Shown: piece after piece, positions 46,901 through 58,764 of the stretch
Layout: each line of letters opens with the position of its first letter
Position numbering within the stretch: position 1 is the first letter of the stretch
Origin: Flaccisagitta enflata
Taxonomy: Eukaryota > Chaetognatha > Sagittoidea > Aphragmophora
DNA: 64,000 nucleotides
Reading direction: 5' to 3'
Assembly (NCBI GenBank): GCA_965153355.1
Contig: OZ231126.1
Location: forward strand, 74,710,001 to 74,774,000
Made by a program: the position numbers and the translations under genes
The notes under the pieces: generated by a model
The model's database searches: none
What the model saw: only the letters and a program-made list of their open reading frames with translations
Told to the model about the DNA's origin: nothing

Positions 46901-46985
46901 ATCTGCTTCATCGCATTCCACGATCGAGATTAGTTTGCTTGATATGAGTGCTCAGCAAATGGCTCTCGTGGGGTTGTTGGGATGA
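43927..46985 (+). CDS. RING-CH (MARCH-type) transmembrane E3 ubiquitin ligase, four exons
   Basis: Predicted 383-residue protein from exons 43927-44014, 44769-44874, 45514-45633 and 46148-46985. All junctions follow GT-AG and keep frame. A RING-CH finger spans 10-55: CRYC, CDC, H36-x2-C39 and CELC, with the family signature PCxCxGS, IHxxCxxxW and SxxxxCxxC. Two hydrophobic segments (about 79-100 and 121-143) form the hairpin membrane anchor expected of MARCH ligases, which ubiquitinate membrane proteins in endosomes, ER or plasma membrane. The C-terminal tail (about 145-383) is Ala/Ser/Thr/Arg-rich and low-complexity, longer than in MARCH2/3-like relatives. The start is in good context (ACAATGG) but lies nine bases after a MITE. 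The paralogue class cannot be fixed by eye. Confidence 0.88.
44331..44749. mobile_element. TTATAAGAAC MITE in intron 1
   Basis: 419 bp with inverted ends CACT-C/T-runs and ATAAGAAC, flanked by TA (44329-44330, 44750-44751). Only 17 bases separate the right TA from exon 2, so any usual branch point must lie within the element. Confidence 0.88.
44875..45513 (+). other. MARCH-type gene intron 2
   Basis: Begins GTAAAA and ends TTTTTTTCAG. No element recognised inside. Confidence 0.75.
45634..46147 (+). other. MARCH-type gene intron 3
   Basis: Begins GTAATT, ends TTTTCAG. Holds a THE hairpin-end relic (45685-45730, AGTAGCGTGCACACGACTC) and a CCCTTTCC-rich tandem stretch at 45870-46060. The 3' splice site chosen keeps frame and the second membrane segment. 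Confidence 0.75.
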
Positions 46986-47160
46986 GAGGCGCTTCATACA
47001 GAAGGCGAAGATCCTTCCTGAAATAATCGTTGTAGTTCCATTTTATTGATCCGTGTTTTTTTATGAATGAACTCGTTTTTTTACATGTCTTTTATCTTTG
47101 TTGCTGCGATGCTTTTATTGTTATGGAGATATACTTTCTCCAATGATTCTGTAGTTACCA

Positions 47161-47166
47161 AATAAA
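47161..47166 (+). promoter_or_regulatory. Polyadenylation signal AATAAA
   Basis: Canonical hexamer 175 bp after the stop codon, followed by a TGTACACC / TTTTTTT downstream element. Likely 3' end of the MARCH-type transcript. Confidence 0.65.
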
Positions 47167-47749
47167 ACTATATTTGTACACCATTTGAGTGCTTTTTTTC
47201 CTCGTTTCTATGTGAGGTTTGTTGATTCATTCACCGGTAACGATAATGGACTTTTTGAGTGCGAATGTTTCATGTGGAATGAGTTATTCTTTCTAATACT
47301 ATCTAGGAAATAATTAAACGGATACCTAACATCATTATAGCAGCTAAACTGCAACAATCAATTAAAAATAAAAGTAGATCAACAAACTATGACAAAATAT
47401 CTACCATTCAAGACCAAGCAGAGGTCAGTAGCTCAAACCGTTTTCATTTGGCAGCGTTTTGAAGAGAAACTGTCATTTTACCAATATCTTATTTTGAGGT
47501 TTTCAGTTCAAATCTTCAAAGGACAACATATGTTTAAAAAGCTCTCAAATCTAAACGGATTGACCAAAATCATTCTGCTTGGCCTCATTAGATCACATTT
47601 TTTACAAATTTTTTGATTGTTGAAAAAATTGAAGGCTGCAGTTAAACATATTGCTCTAAAATTATCTAATATGAATGTAAAACCAAACCGATTAAATGAT
47701 TTGTTCGGTGCTTGTTGAGAAATCAAGGATATACTGATTTTAAGTTGAA
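47167..47749. other. Intergenic, unassigned
   Basis: AT-rich sequence without recognised features. Confidence 0.5.
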
Positions 47750-47882
47750 CAAGGCCGGATACACGGCCACCAGTTGCGGACGGGTGGGCAGGGGCAAAAA
47801 TGCGCGTTTTCCCACTTTTCAACTCGAGCGTGATGGACAGATGGATGGACAAAGCCTCTTATAGAGTTGCGTGTCCTCAACT
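47750..47882 (+). mobile_element. THE element, subfamily TTGCGGAC
   Basis: CAAGGCCGG start, AGTTGCGGACGGG motif, ATGGACAGATGG block, hairpin AGTTGCGTGTCCTCAACT with one mismatch, then A5. Confidence 0.88.
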
Positions 47883-48049
47883 AAAAATCATAAACCAATC
47901 CCATAGAAGCACTTCATAGATCAAAATACTATAAAATGACTTGAAATTGATTGATTTAAACATACATATCATCCATTAAGTGATAAGACTAACTTTTCTC
48001 CAGCTGTCCGTATATTTATTTCCTAGGTAGTACTGCCCCTGGTTTAACA

Positions 48050-48111
48050 CAGAGGACTGACAAACCACAGATTGACCAAGCCTTTTATAGAGTAGCCAGT
48101 CCGCAACTAAA
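48050..48111 (+). mobile_element. THE end fragment
   Basis: GAGGACTGACAAACC block, CCTTTTATAGAGTAGCCAGTCCGCAACTAAAA: a decayed hairpin end of the TTGCGGAC type. Confidence 0.6.
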
Positions 48112-48700
48112 ATGCGGCCATAATTGGGATTTAGCATTGAATTTCCCAAAATTTCATGGTTTTGTATCTATTCCAGCTGAAAAACCTCAATGAAAACTGG
48201 CCAAAATGTCAGTTCTGAAGCAAAAATGCTTGCGTGGGGGCTAAAATGCTCATTCAGGGCCACTTCTTAACTGAGATATTGGTTAAGGGATGTTAAAAAA
48301 GCACCATTGAACTCGGGAGCATCAGTTATTGGATTGAATCAGTTTAAAGCCAGTAATTGGGCCAACGTAGGCTTAAAACGCAATAAAATAGCAAAAGCGC
48401 TCATTTTTGGGGCAAAATGCTCATTCAGGGCCATTTCGGGACTAAGATATCAGTCAAGTGACCTTTATACTTCACGATTGAACTCCAGACCATCAAATTA
48501 GTCGGATTGAATAAGTTAACAGATATTTGTTGAACCATCATAGGCTTATAATGCAATAGAATTGCCAAAATGCTTATTTTAGGGCTAATATGCTTATTCA
48601 GGGCCGAGTAGGGGCCGAAATATTAGTTAGACCATTTTGGACCTCACTATCGGATTCCCCGCCCTCATATTGCTCTAGATGCCCCCCAACCTGTGATTAG
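48112..48700. repeat. Diverged ~174-bp tandem repeat
   Basis: The anchor AAAATGCTCATTCAGGGCC occurs at 48244, 48418 and (changed) 48591. Units share GATTGAA, TAGGCTTA-AA-GCAATA and GCCAAAA blocks. Non-coding. Confidence 0.75.
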
Positions 48701-48979
48701 CTCAAAATAGGCATTTTCTGAAGGATATTACTGCCCCTGACCTACCCTCCGCCCTGTTGTCACTTGAGTTTTATAAAAAATATTGAATTTTGCTGTTACG
48801 CATGTAAAAAAAATTTGCTCGTCATTGACACGTCATTTGTACGTCTGAACGCCCACGAGAAATTCGTTATTGAATAGCTCCAACATCTGTGTCACTTAGT
48901 CCTTCTGGAATCTTCTGCCAATATTTGTTTGCTTCTGCCTCCTTGTCTCTGCTTCCGCCTTATTTCTGCCGAATCCCTG

Positions 48980-49205
48980 GTCCTGCATTGTTTCTCTCTG
49001 TCTCTCTCTCTTTCCCTGTCTCTCTCTTTCCGTTTCTCTCTCTTTCCCTGTCTCTCTCTTTCCCTGCCTCTCTCTTTCCCTGCCTCTCTCTCTGCCTCTC
49101 TCTTGTCTCTTTCTCTTTGTCTGTCTCTAGCTGTCTGTCTGTTTGTGTCTGTCTCTTTCTCTGTTTCCCTGATTCTGCCCCTCTTTCTGTCTCTCTCTCT
49201 CTCTC
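48980..49205. repeat. Imperfect (CT)n / CTGTCTCTTTCC repeat
   Basis: Pyrimidine-rich tract directly downstream (on the minus strand) of the candidate exon; all frames open. Confidence 0.9.
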
Positions 49206-49211
49206 CCACCT

Positions 49212-49446
49212 GCATTGAAAGCGACGTTAGTGGCATTTTGACGCAGATATTGCACTCCATCGTCGCAGGTGCAAGGTGCAGACTGCGGAGCATTTTGGGA
49301 AGTCGAGCCTTTATCGGGTGAAGCATCCTCGATGGTGCTGTAATTACGATTTGCGACATTGAGTTCCGGCGCTCCGACGCCTACTTGAGTGACGCCGTCG
49401 ACGACCAGATTCGAGGCCTGACCGTTGGAATCCTCCACGAGAAGCT
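49212..49446 (-). CDS. Candidate internal exon of an unrecognised gene
   Basis: On the minus strand, after CGTTCAG, an open 78-codon block starts LLVEDSNGQASNLVVDGVTQ, contains CTCDDGVQYLRQNATN, and ends at GCAG|GTGGGAG, a good donor. GC-richer and less repetitive than its surroundings. The polypyrimidine tract upstream of the acceptor is a (CT)n microsatellite (49451-49530). The Cys pair and N-glycosylation-type site hint at an extracellular protein, but I do not recognise the family and see no neighbouring exon, so it may be a relic. Confidence 0.4.
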
Positions 49447-49447
49447 G

Positions 49448-49450
<3 letters not shown>

Positions 49451-49504
<54 letters not shown>

Positions 49505-49530
49505 GAGAGAGGGGGAGAGAGAGAGAGAGG
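49451..49530. repeat. (GA)n microsatellite
   Basis: GA run with GGGGA interruptions. Confidence 0.95.
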
Positions 49531-49667
49531 AGAATACTTTTTGGCTAAATGCAACTTTGATGTTATGGTGGTAAAAGATGTACGCGCTGCGGCAAAATTA
49601 TCTGCGATGTACAATGCGTAGTCGTATTTTCATGTGCATTCTCGCACATCTATAGGTGGTCTGTCGC

Positions 49668-49980
49668 ACCATGGACCAAATCCACCCTCGATGCAGACCA
49701 GAGACCAACCAACCACCTAAAACACCATCACCGTGGACCAAACCCACCCTCGATGCAGACCAGAGACCAACCAATCACCCCATAACCACCTATAACACCT
49801 AAAACATCATCACCGTAGACCAAACCCACTCTTGATGCAGACTAGAGACCAACCAACCACCCCATAACCACCTATAACATCTAAAACACCATCACCGTGG
49901 ACCAAACCCACCCTCTATGCAGACCAGAGACCAACCACCCCATAACCAACTATAACACCTCAAACACCATGTCGGTCATG
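49668..49980. repeat. ~82-bp minisatellite, four units
   Basis: Units start CACCATGGACC (49668), CACCGTGGACC (49729), CACCGTAGACC (49811) and CACCGTGGACC (49893). Body GATGCAGACCAGAGACCAAC plus AACCACCTATAACACC; the first unit is 21 bp shorter. Confidence 0.9.
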
Positions 49981-50066
49981 CATACCTTCAAAATAACAAG
50001 ATCCGAGGCTCTTTCATCAAACTAGCAGCAGCAATCAAACTCTCATCCATTCTTAATCTTATGTCC

Positions 50067-50455
50067 CCGACGAACAGTTTTCGTCGGTGGACTATAAAGT
50101 AGCCTGTTTGTCTGTCTGTTCCTCCGTTTAAAATCTTCTCATAACTTTGGAACCAAACTTCAGAATTTTATGAAACTTTCCTGGTGTTGTTTATAGGTCA
50201 ATAGGAGCTTGTGTACCAATTTTCAAAAAATTTCATAATTTTGGCCACATCGAGTTTTTTTTTGCAATGTGGTCTATAACATAGCCTTGATCGTGTGGTA
50301 AGCCTTCGGTGTTTGTTTGTTACTGTGTCAACCCTTAAAAACGTGAGAACCACAACTCAGATGTTGATGAAATTTGGTCAGTGTTATTGTTAGGGCAATA
50401 TTCACCTGTGTACTAACTTTCAAAAACATTCATAAATATTTGATACCCTTTGCCT
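50067..50455 (-). mobile_element. THE-like element with CCGACGAA hairpin and two-unit body
   Basis: Perfect 8-bp stem CCGACGAA/TTCGTCGG with 5-nt loop (50067-50087), then CTATAAAGTAGCCTGTTTGTCTGTCTG, the same order hairpin, CTATAA, GTCTG as THE copies. The body has two diverged units (50100-50250, 50310-50450) sharing AACTTTCAAAAA-type blocks. Distal end not identified. Confidence 0.55.
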
Positions 50456-50677
50456 ATTATTTGCTGCTGTCACTCATACAAAGAAGAGAAGTATGCGCCT
50501 CTTTCCGCCGACCTTTCTGTGACTAACAAAGTTTTCACATTTTCTGTTGAAATATCTGCACGCGGCCAGGTGACTGTACAAAACAAGGCTCGTTTAAAAG
50601 CTCTTTCATTCAGATGCTGCCGCGATGCAAAATTGACTACTAATCTCATGGTAAAAAATTGTTCCAAAGCTGCGTAA
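50456..50677 (+). pseudogene. LINE ORF C-terminal fragment
   Basis: An open frame of about 70 residues with EEKYAPLSADLSVTNKVFTF, SVEISARGQVTVQNK. The pattern (K-Y-x-PL-x-DL ... x-VE-x-x-x-RG-x-V) is like the domain after the RT in several non-LTR retrotransposons. No RT precedes it here. Could be another DNA-binding relic. Confidence 0.45.
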
Positions 50678-50947
50678 CTTACGTCCTTCAGCCTATTTGC
50701 CGCTCGCCATCTTGGATCGACCCACCACCGCTTATCACTCGTTAACTATTTATTTTATGACATTCTCTTAACGTACTGTTTATTAGTGAATGTCTTTGTT
50801 TCTTTTATAATCGTTGCGCACACAATCCAATGATCTGTATCAGGCTTTGTCTTGCAATTATTGCACGTATTCCAACCTGATAATCTGATGAGTTTTGTGT
50901 TTCGCCTTTGCTGTTTTTATATTTCATGAATATAAAACATACTACTG
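50678..50947. other. Unassigned spacer
   Basis: No supported feature. Confidence 0.5.
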
Positions 50948-51305
50948 CAGGCCTGTATATTGTTGCCCCCCCCCCCCCGTTGGGGGAAAAATGATCAAAG
51001 GGTTTGGAGAAAGGGAAGGAAAAGGAAGGAGGAAAAAAGAGAAAAAAGAGAAAATTTGGGGAACATATAATTTTTGGCAGTAAAAAATCAGTAACAGTAA
51101 CAGTAAGATACAGTAACAGTAAAAAATCATATAACATGATTAGTAAATCACAATTTAACACTATCTAAACCTAAAATACACTATTTTATTGCTTTACGGA
51201 GAAACAAATCATAGATTTGGTAACACAACGCCATGTGTTGCGGGGAAGAAAATCAAAGGTAGGGGGGGGAAATAATCAAAGGTTATGGAACTATATACAC
51301 CCCTG
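50948..51305. mobile_element. C-tract/G-tract TIR element
   Basis: Inverted ends CAGGCCTGTATATTGTTGC then C12, and CAGGGGTGTATATAGTTCC preceded by G8. ATCAAAGG and CAGTAACAGTAA repeats inside. Relatives near 55290-55400 and 61400-61498 share ATCAAAGGGTTT, G/C runs and ACTATATACAGGCCTGT. Confidence 0.6.
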
Positions 51306-52271
51306 TATTTTTGTAGTAATAGTAATTCCTGGACTTGTGCAATTTACATAGGGGAAGGGTAGTAAAGGTTCACCAATGTTGTTCAAACTTGCTGTGAAGG
51401 TTCATTGCATCAATTAAAGCTCCCCTGCAAGATTTCAGATGAGGTTTATTCCGAGTTTTGTCATGCGCGAGAAACCCCGACTCTCCACCATTGTAGAAGT
51501 GTCATCGCTTCTTCTGCTGAATTGCTTAAGGTCACAAAGGTTGGGTGACATACCTAACTATCTGGTGTGCCATACCAAACCAAATTTTGCCACACTAACT
51601 GCCCCTATGGGGTCCAAACCAGGGGTAGAAGCGTCTATTTTGGCCTGTCCCGATTCTGTCCCTGCAAGCAAAATGCAAGTTTAACCAATCAAAAAATGTC
51701 AATGGGGGTCATCCAATAGCTTGTAAGCAATCACTATCAATCTATTGATATGTGTAGAAAGTGTGAATTTTATATTCAACTGTAGGATGACAAAAAATGA
51801 ATTTGAATTATGATACTCTTTCCCTTTATTTTTCTGTCATTTTTTACTGAAAATGAGTTAGATAGGTAGTTTTTTTTTTAAAACTATCTTTATTCAAACA
51901 TTATGTATTTTTTCTTTATCCATTGCATTAAGGACTAGTTGAAGGACCTTTCCTCCAATTTTCAAGGATTTTTTTTTATTTCATTCTAGAGAAATAAACA
52001 TTTTCCTGGAGCGTAATAATTCAGAGGAGCTCCTTAATCTAGCTGTCACACTTGTGTCACACTATGATTCATACTATGCCACGGCATAGTAACATAAGTG
52101 ACAAAAAACTCATCTACATGATAGGAAAGAAGGTCAAATTCTGTGCTTGTGCCGAAAATTTTAACTCTTAACTCCAAATTGTTTGGTTACACTGAAATTC
52201 TAAAGTTGATCACTACAAAAATAGGAATTGAATTATAACGCTCGCCAACCAAGCCTGGTAGTTAATTCTTT
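51306..52271. other. AT-rich intergenic DNA
   Basis: No gene, RNA or element end recognised. Confidence 0.55.
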
Positions 52272-52279
52272 GTTTCCAC

Positions 52280-53612
<1,333 letters not shown>

Positions 53613-53620
53613 GTTTCCAC

Positions 53621-54538
53621 AGCGCTTCTCACACAGATGCGCGATGCTTTTCAGTTTTAATTTGGTAAAAGTTCTCAAAATTCTATTTCCCATATCTCAG
53701 GAAATATTTGAGTTAGCCAAAAGAAATTTTGCATGGTTGGTATCTGGATCAAGAGAGTCCTTTGCCAAATTTCTGATGCGACCTAAAGAATGTCGAGCAG
53801 TCCAACCAGACCAACCAGCCTACCAGATGAAAAAATAAAAAAATGGCATAACTTCTAAAATGATTGACCGATCTGGTTGAAATTTTGCATGAAGCTTCCT
53901 TTAAAGATTTCTCGTCACTGGCATAAAAGAGAGCTTGGGAGAAAAATATTTTCCTCCAAAAGCCCACCCAGCAAGATATGGTACTTATAGAGATTTTTTT
54001 AATAAACTAAAAAAAATTCAAAAAATTTTAGAAATATGATCACACATGTTTGCTTGAACGTTATCAATTAGGATTTCACTGTCATATTGATTGCTTAATG
54101 GTATTTAGCTAAATCTTTTAGTAATAAAATGCCAACTATATCTATTCGAGCCTAATTTGCATGAAAAATGAGCTTACTTAAGAAAATCTAAGTATGGATT
54201 CATATGTAAGAATCGGTAAGCTACATGATGACGTATGGTTTTGTTCAATTTTCAAACATGTAAAATTGATGAATTTCATTCCGTCCACGGTTGGCTCAGC
54301 GGTTGGCTCTGCGTGACACCAGCCCCCGATTAGCCCTGCTCTAACCATATTTTTCATATTTTCAAGATCGAACATACAAAAATTGCATAAATCTAAACCC
54401 TGTCCGATTGTTATTGTAATTCTAGTATGTATGTCCCTCATTAGACTTTCTCAATGGCATTCCATGAAAATTTTTTGATTTTATGACCCTTAGTATAGCT
54501 TAACAAGGTGTCCCGATTAGCCCCGTGTTTTCCAAAAA
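53621..54538. other. Intergenic, unassigned
   Basis: No gene recognised. CCCGATTAGCCC occurs at 54325 and 54511 and again near 55100. Confidence 0.5.
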
Positions 54539-54735
54539 CAAGGCCGGATACACGGCTACCGAAGTCGCGTGCAGGTGGGCAGGGGCCATATTTGAGGTCA
54601 CCAGATCATTTGGGGAGGAGCAGTGAGGTCAAAGAAATAAAATCATAAAAAAAAAGTAAAGTGAGACGGACCAACCAACCAACCAACCGACCGACAGACA
54701 GACAAAGCAGGTTGTAGAGTCGCGTGGACGCGACT
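54539..54735 (+). mobile_element. THE element, subfamily TCGCGTGC
   Basis: CAAGGCCGG start after A5, AGTCGCGTGCAGG motif, CCAACCAACCAACC block, hairpin AGTCGCGTGGACGCGACT, A6. Confidence 0.92.
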
Positions 54736-55786
54736 AAAAAATGATTATTTACTTAAATCGAGTTTGTAAACAAACAAGTTTTCTGGAAAGCCCCTCATAC
54801 ATTGTCCTCAGAGTCACTGACTACTTAAAGGTAAAGATACCAAAAGGTCACATTAAGCACTTTATCCAGCGTTGAGTCAGAGAGACAATTTTTTGGCTAG
54901 GTCGGTTTTTGATTTTTTCCATATTGTTTATATTCTAGATTTTAAAAATGCTCATTGAACAATATAAACCGCCATAGGTTACCTTTTATTGACTGAATAT
55001 GGTGAAAATAATGAATGAAACGAAAAAAAGTTGACCTAGTTTGAAATATCGCATCTTGAACCATTTTTTAGATTGTTGTCCCTATTAGCCCCTGCTGTCC
55101 CAATTAGCCCCGTGTGACGGTGAAAAAAAAGATTATTGCGTATTTTTGCTTGCTTCATGAATTATGTTTGGTGAAGAGACTTTTTTAGCAACTTTTGATT
55201 TTTTTTTTTTTTTTTTTTGACGAATAAACATTTCGTGATAATTTTTCACATGATAAAATTATAGTTCTAGTAATATAATTAAAAATTTCCCCACACACAT
55301 CTCCCACCCTACCCCAGTTAAGGGAAAAATCAAAGGGTTTCAAATAAGAGAAGGAAATCAAAGAGTAGAAAAGAAATAAAAGAACTAATTTTTGGCAGTA
55401 CTAACAAGAAATATTTAGTTACTACAATACTATTTGATACCAGTTAAACCAAAACATTACTATAAAAGGGGTATGACAGGTGGAACAATATCCCTCACTA
55501 TACCCAAACTGAAAAATATGGAAGAGGGCCTTGTGAGCCCTCACTGACTAGTTACTACGCGCATCACTCCTAGTTTTCCATTTAGCAAAACTAACTTGCA
55601 AACATCCATTCTGAGTCTAACCCAAAACACTAATGCTTACCAAAATAGATAAGGGCCAATGATTGTTACCTTTATTACCAATTTTCAACAAATCATCCGA
55701 GGGTAACATTGTTAAGAAGCCATACCCTTGAAGGATAGAATCGAGGTCAAGCTTAATGCGACCGCCGGACATTCTTATCCAAGGTA
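54736..55786. other. Intergenic, AT-rich
   Basis: T18 run near 55200; 55290-55400 is a relative of the element at 50948. No gene. Confidence 0.5.
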
Positions 55787-56224
55787 CAGTACCATAGGAG
55801 CAATGAGAACCTCAGATGGAGGGTCATTTCCTGCTTCACTATTCTAATGAAGTAGCTTTAATCAAGGTTTTTCTGAAAGCTGATGAGCAAGAGCTTTGAG
55901 TGAATATAGTTTTATTCCTCTTGTTCAAACTGTTGACCAAAAAGAAAAAAAGTGCAGCACCACTTGGGATTTGAACCTGTGACAATGAAGTGAGACGAAC
56001 CATTTTTCTCAAGTTCATCACTCTATCAACAGAGCTATCACGCCACATGCAATATAAAATATCAATTGGCGGTTTTGTTATGAATCATTTGGTTTGGAAT
56101 TTTGTATTCACTCAATACCTTGGGTCATCAGCTTTCAAAAAAACCAAAGCTTTAGGTTCTTCCTTTAAACAGTGAGAATATAGAGGGCCCTCTTTCTACT
56201 GCTCTTATTGCTCCCATCGTACTG
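55787..56224. mobile_element. CAGTACGATGGGAGC MITE with tRNA-like core
   Basis: Inverted ends CAGTACCATAGGAGCAATGA and CAGTACGATGGGAGCAATAA, TA on each side (55785-55786, 56225-56226). Same family as 43355-43917. Encloses the tRNA-like sequence at 55957-56048. Confidence 0.8.
55957..56048 (-). tRNA. tRNA-like sequence (tRNA-derived pseudogene or SINE head)
   Basis: Minus strand: GTGGCGTGATAGCTCTGTTG (A-box region) ... GGTTCAAATCC (exact B box). D arm TAGCTCTGTTGATAGAG is tRNA-like. The acceptor and T stems do not pair well and the spacing is long, as in a class II tRNA or a decayed copy. I call a tRNA-derived relic, not a functional tRNA. Confidence 0.6.
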
Positions 56225-56309
56225 TATATAATATAGGGAAGAAAATAAACTTTAAGTGGTGACAAATTTCCGGAGTAAAATCAATTTGTAACAAAGAAGA
56301 TTTTTTTTT

Positions 56310-56417
<108 letters not shown>

Positions 56418-56464
56418 TCTTTCTTTGTCTGCATTTCTTTTCTTTTTTCTTTTCTTTCTTTCCT

Positions 56465-56700
56465 TTGTGGGCAGCGGCCCCAAAGGGCCGATGTCCTGTA
56501 GGACACAGGGGTGAATTTCCATACGTCCGTCCTTCCGTCCCCCCCCCCATAGACCATCAAGGCCTCAAATTCCCATCGGATAACATGGGAAATTGTCAAA
56601 ATGCATGAGGTAGTGACAACCAGCGGGCTGAAATGACCCTGCCCATAGCCCCTGCCCATTGGAAATACCATCTTATTAGGGCCATTGCCACTGCCTCTGC
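56465..56700. repeat. GGGCAGCGGCCCCAAAGGG repeat, partial
   Basis: Carries the GC-rich flank seen at 58765, 60093 and 62100 (GGGCAGCGGCCCCAAAGGGC, GTCCTGTAGGACACAGGGG), then CCGTCCTTCCGTCC. The distal inverted end is not found. Confidence 0.6.
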
Positions 56701-56819
56701 CTGAGATCCAACTGCTAACATGATCTCAATCACTCACCACCCCTTTTCCCACTACTATACCACCCTCTCTCTTCTTCTACAATATTGACCCTACTTAGAT
56801 AGTTGTCAGTGCTGCTGCC

Positions 56820-57640
56820 ACTGCCTCTGCCGCCGCCGCCTCTGCCTCTGCCTCTGCTACAACAAATCTGTCTACATGATCTCAATCTCCCGCCGCCGCC
56901 TCCTCCATTTGTTTTGTATCATGGGTATTTTCATTGTAGAGTTACTTTCCTGCTGCTATCTCTTTAACACCTTTGCCCTCCTCCCTGCTGCTGCTCATCC
57001 TCCTCTGCCTGCCGCCGCCGCCTACCTCCACTCCTCCTTGTCTTTCTCCGCCACCGCCGCCGCCTCCACTCCCTCCTCCCGTCCTTCTCCGCCGCCGCTG
57101 CCGCCTCCTCTCCTCCTCATCCTTCTCCGCCGCCGCCACCGCCTCCTCTCCTCCTCATCCTTCTCCCGCCGCCGCCGCCGCCTCCTCCTCCTCTCGTCCT
57201 TCTCCGCCGCCGCCGCCGCCTCCTCTCCTTGTCTTTCTCACCGCCCCGCCGCCTCCCTCCTCCTCGTCCTTCTCCGCCGCCGCCGCCGCCTCCACTCCTC
57301 CTCGTCCTTCTCCGCCGCCGCCGCCGCCTCCTCTCCTCCTCATCCTTCTCCGCCGCCGCCGCCGCCTCCTCTCCTCCTCATTCTTCTCCACCGCCGCCGC
57401 CGCCTCCACTCCTTGTCCTTCTCCGCCGCCGCCGCCGCCTCCTCTCCTCCTCGTCCTTCTCCACCACCGCCGCCACCGCCGCCTCTTACCTCCTTCACCG
57501 CCGCCTCCTCTCCTCATCCTCCTCCTCCTCTTCCCACTCTGCTGTTGCCGCCGCCGCCGCCTCCTTCTCCTCCTCTGCCGCCACTGCCTCCTCCTCCTCC
57601 TCCTCCCCAACTGCCGCCGCCGCCGCCTCCTTTACAAAAA
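56820..57640. repeat. CCGCCG/CTCCTC minisatellite, unit about 36-39 bp
   Basis: About 15 units of CTCCTCATCCTTCTCCGCCG extended by CCGCCG repeats. Unit length divisible by three keeps frames open on both strands (Ser/Pro/Leu, Arg, Gly frames); I reject them as genes. Confidence 0.9.
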
Positions 57641-57785
57641 AAAAAAAAATTTAAAAAATTTTATAAAATATCAAAAAAAGAATCAAATTTAAAAGAAATC
57701 AAATAAAAGAAATGAAAAAAAAAAGAAAAAGAAAATCTAAAAAAAGTATTTGAAATGAATTAAAAGAATAATTAAAAAAAAATTC

Positions 57786-57811
57786 AAGGAGAGGAGGCAG
57801 AGGCAGCGGCG

Positions 57812-57844
<33 letters not shown>

Positions 57845-57890
57845 GGGGAGGAGGAGGAGGAGGCGGCGGCGGCAGGAGTCTGGGTGATCC
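57786..57890. repeat. (GGC)n/(GGA)n microsatellite
   Basis: GGCGGC and GGAGGA trinucleotides. Confidence 0.95.
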
Positions 57891-57902
57891 TCCTCCGTAC
57901 AC

Positions 57903-57960
57903 CGTTGACACGTTCCCGCGCGCGGTACGTCCTCCAAATAGGCGCGGGAACGTGTCAACG
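57903..57960. repeat. Perfect 19-bp inverted repeat hairpin
   Basis: CGTTGACACGTTCCCGCGC (57903-57921) and its exact inverse (57942-57960) around a 20-nt loop, next to the GGC array. Confidence 0.95.
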
Positions 57961-58057
57961 ACGTGCAAGACGCGGGAAGATGATTTTTTGAATAGCGTGC
58001 ATGATTTTTTGATAACCGTGCATGTTTTTATGATTCTCACCTCTCTTGCTCCATACC

Positions 58058-58059
<2 letters not shown>

Positions 58060-58150
<91 letters not shown>
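58060..58150. repeat. (CT)n microsatellite
   Basis: About 90 bp of CT. Confidence 0.97.
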
Positions 58151-58155
<5 letters not shown>

Positions 58156-58265
58156 ACTCGCTCAAAAAAAAAAAAAAAAAGAAAAAAAGAAAAAAGAAAG
58201 GAAAAAAAAGAAAGAAAAATAAAAAGAAGCAAAGAAAGAAAAATGAGAGATAGAAAGAAAGAAAA

Positions 58266-58591
58266 CAAGGCCAGCTCCTATAAGTCGCATGCGAGACATA
58301 CTGACTTAGAATGACTTAGAATGACTTAAAATGACTTAAAATGCCTGAGAATGACTTGAAATAACTTCGAATGACTTAAAATAACAAAATCACCTAATGA
58401 CCAAAAATGACTTAGAATGACTTAAAATGACTTAAAATGACTTAGATTGACTTAGAATGCCTTCAAATTACTTAGAATGACTAGAAATGACTTAAAGAAA
58501 TAAAAGTGATAAAAAAGTAAAATGGGACCAACTGACCAACCAACCGACCAACCAATGAAAAAGCGGGTTGTGGAGTCGTGCGCACGCGACT
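58266..58591 (+). mobile_element. THE element with TGACTTAGAA body
   Basis: CAAGGCCAGCTCC start, AGTCGCATGCGAG motif, about 190 bp of ATGACTTAGA/ATGACTTAAA decamers, CCAACCAACCGACC block, hairpin GTCGTGCGCACGCGAC, then TAAAA. A partial second copy is part of the duplication (59630-59918). Confidence 0.85.
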
Positions 58592-58764
58592 AAAATGAAA
58601 GAAAGAATTAAAGAAAGGAAGAAGGATAGAAAGAAAGCAAGTAAGAGAGAAAGAAAGAAAGAATAAGAAAGAAGTAAATGCAGATACATCCCAAGAAGAT
58701 CGGAAATCCGCCTGAAACGGAATTCTGATTTTTGTCCCATCATGCCATTTCATTCCATTTTTGG

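Noticed and set aside
55839-56048. A 69-residue minus-strand frame
   Set aside because: It is the translation of the tRNA-like sequence (A and B boxes lie inside it).
56876-57706. Long open frame (276 residues) and overlapping frames on both strands
   Set aside because: Created by a minisatellite with a unit length divisible by three; composition is only Ser/Pro/Leu/Arg/Ala and no domain or splice structure is seen.
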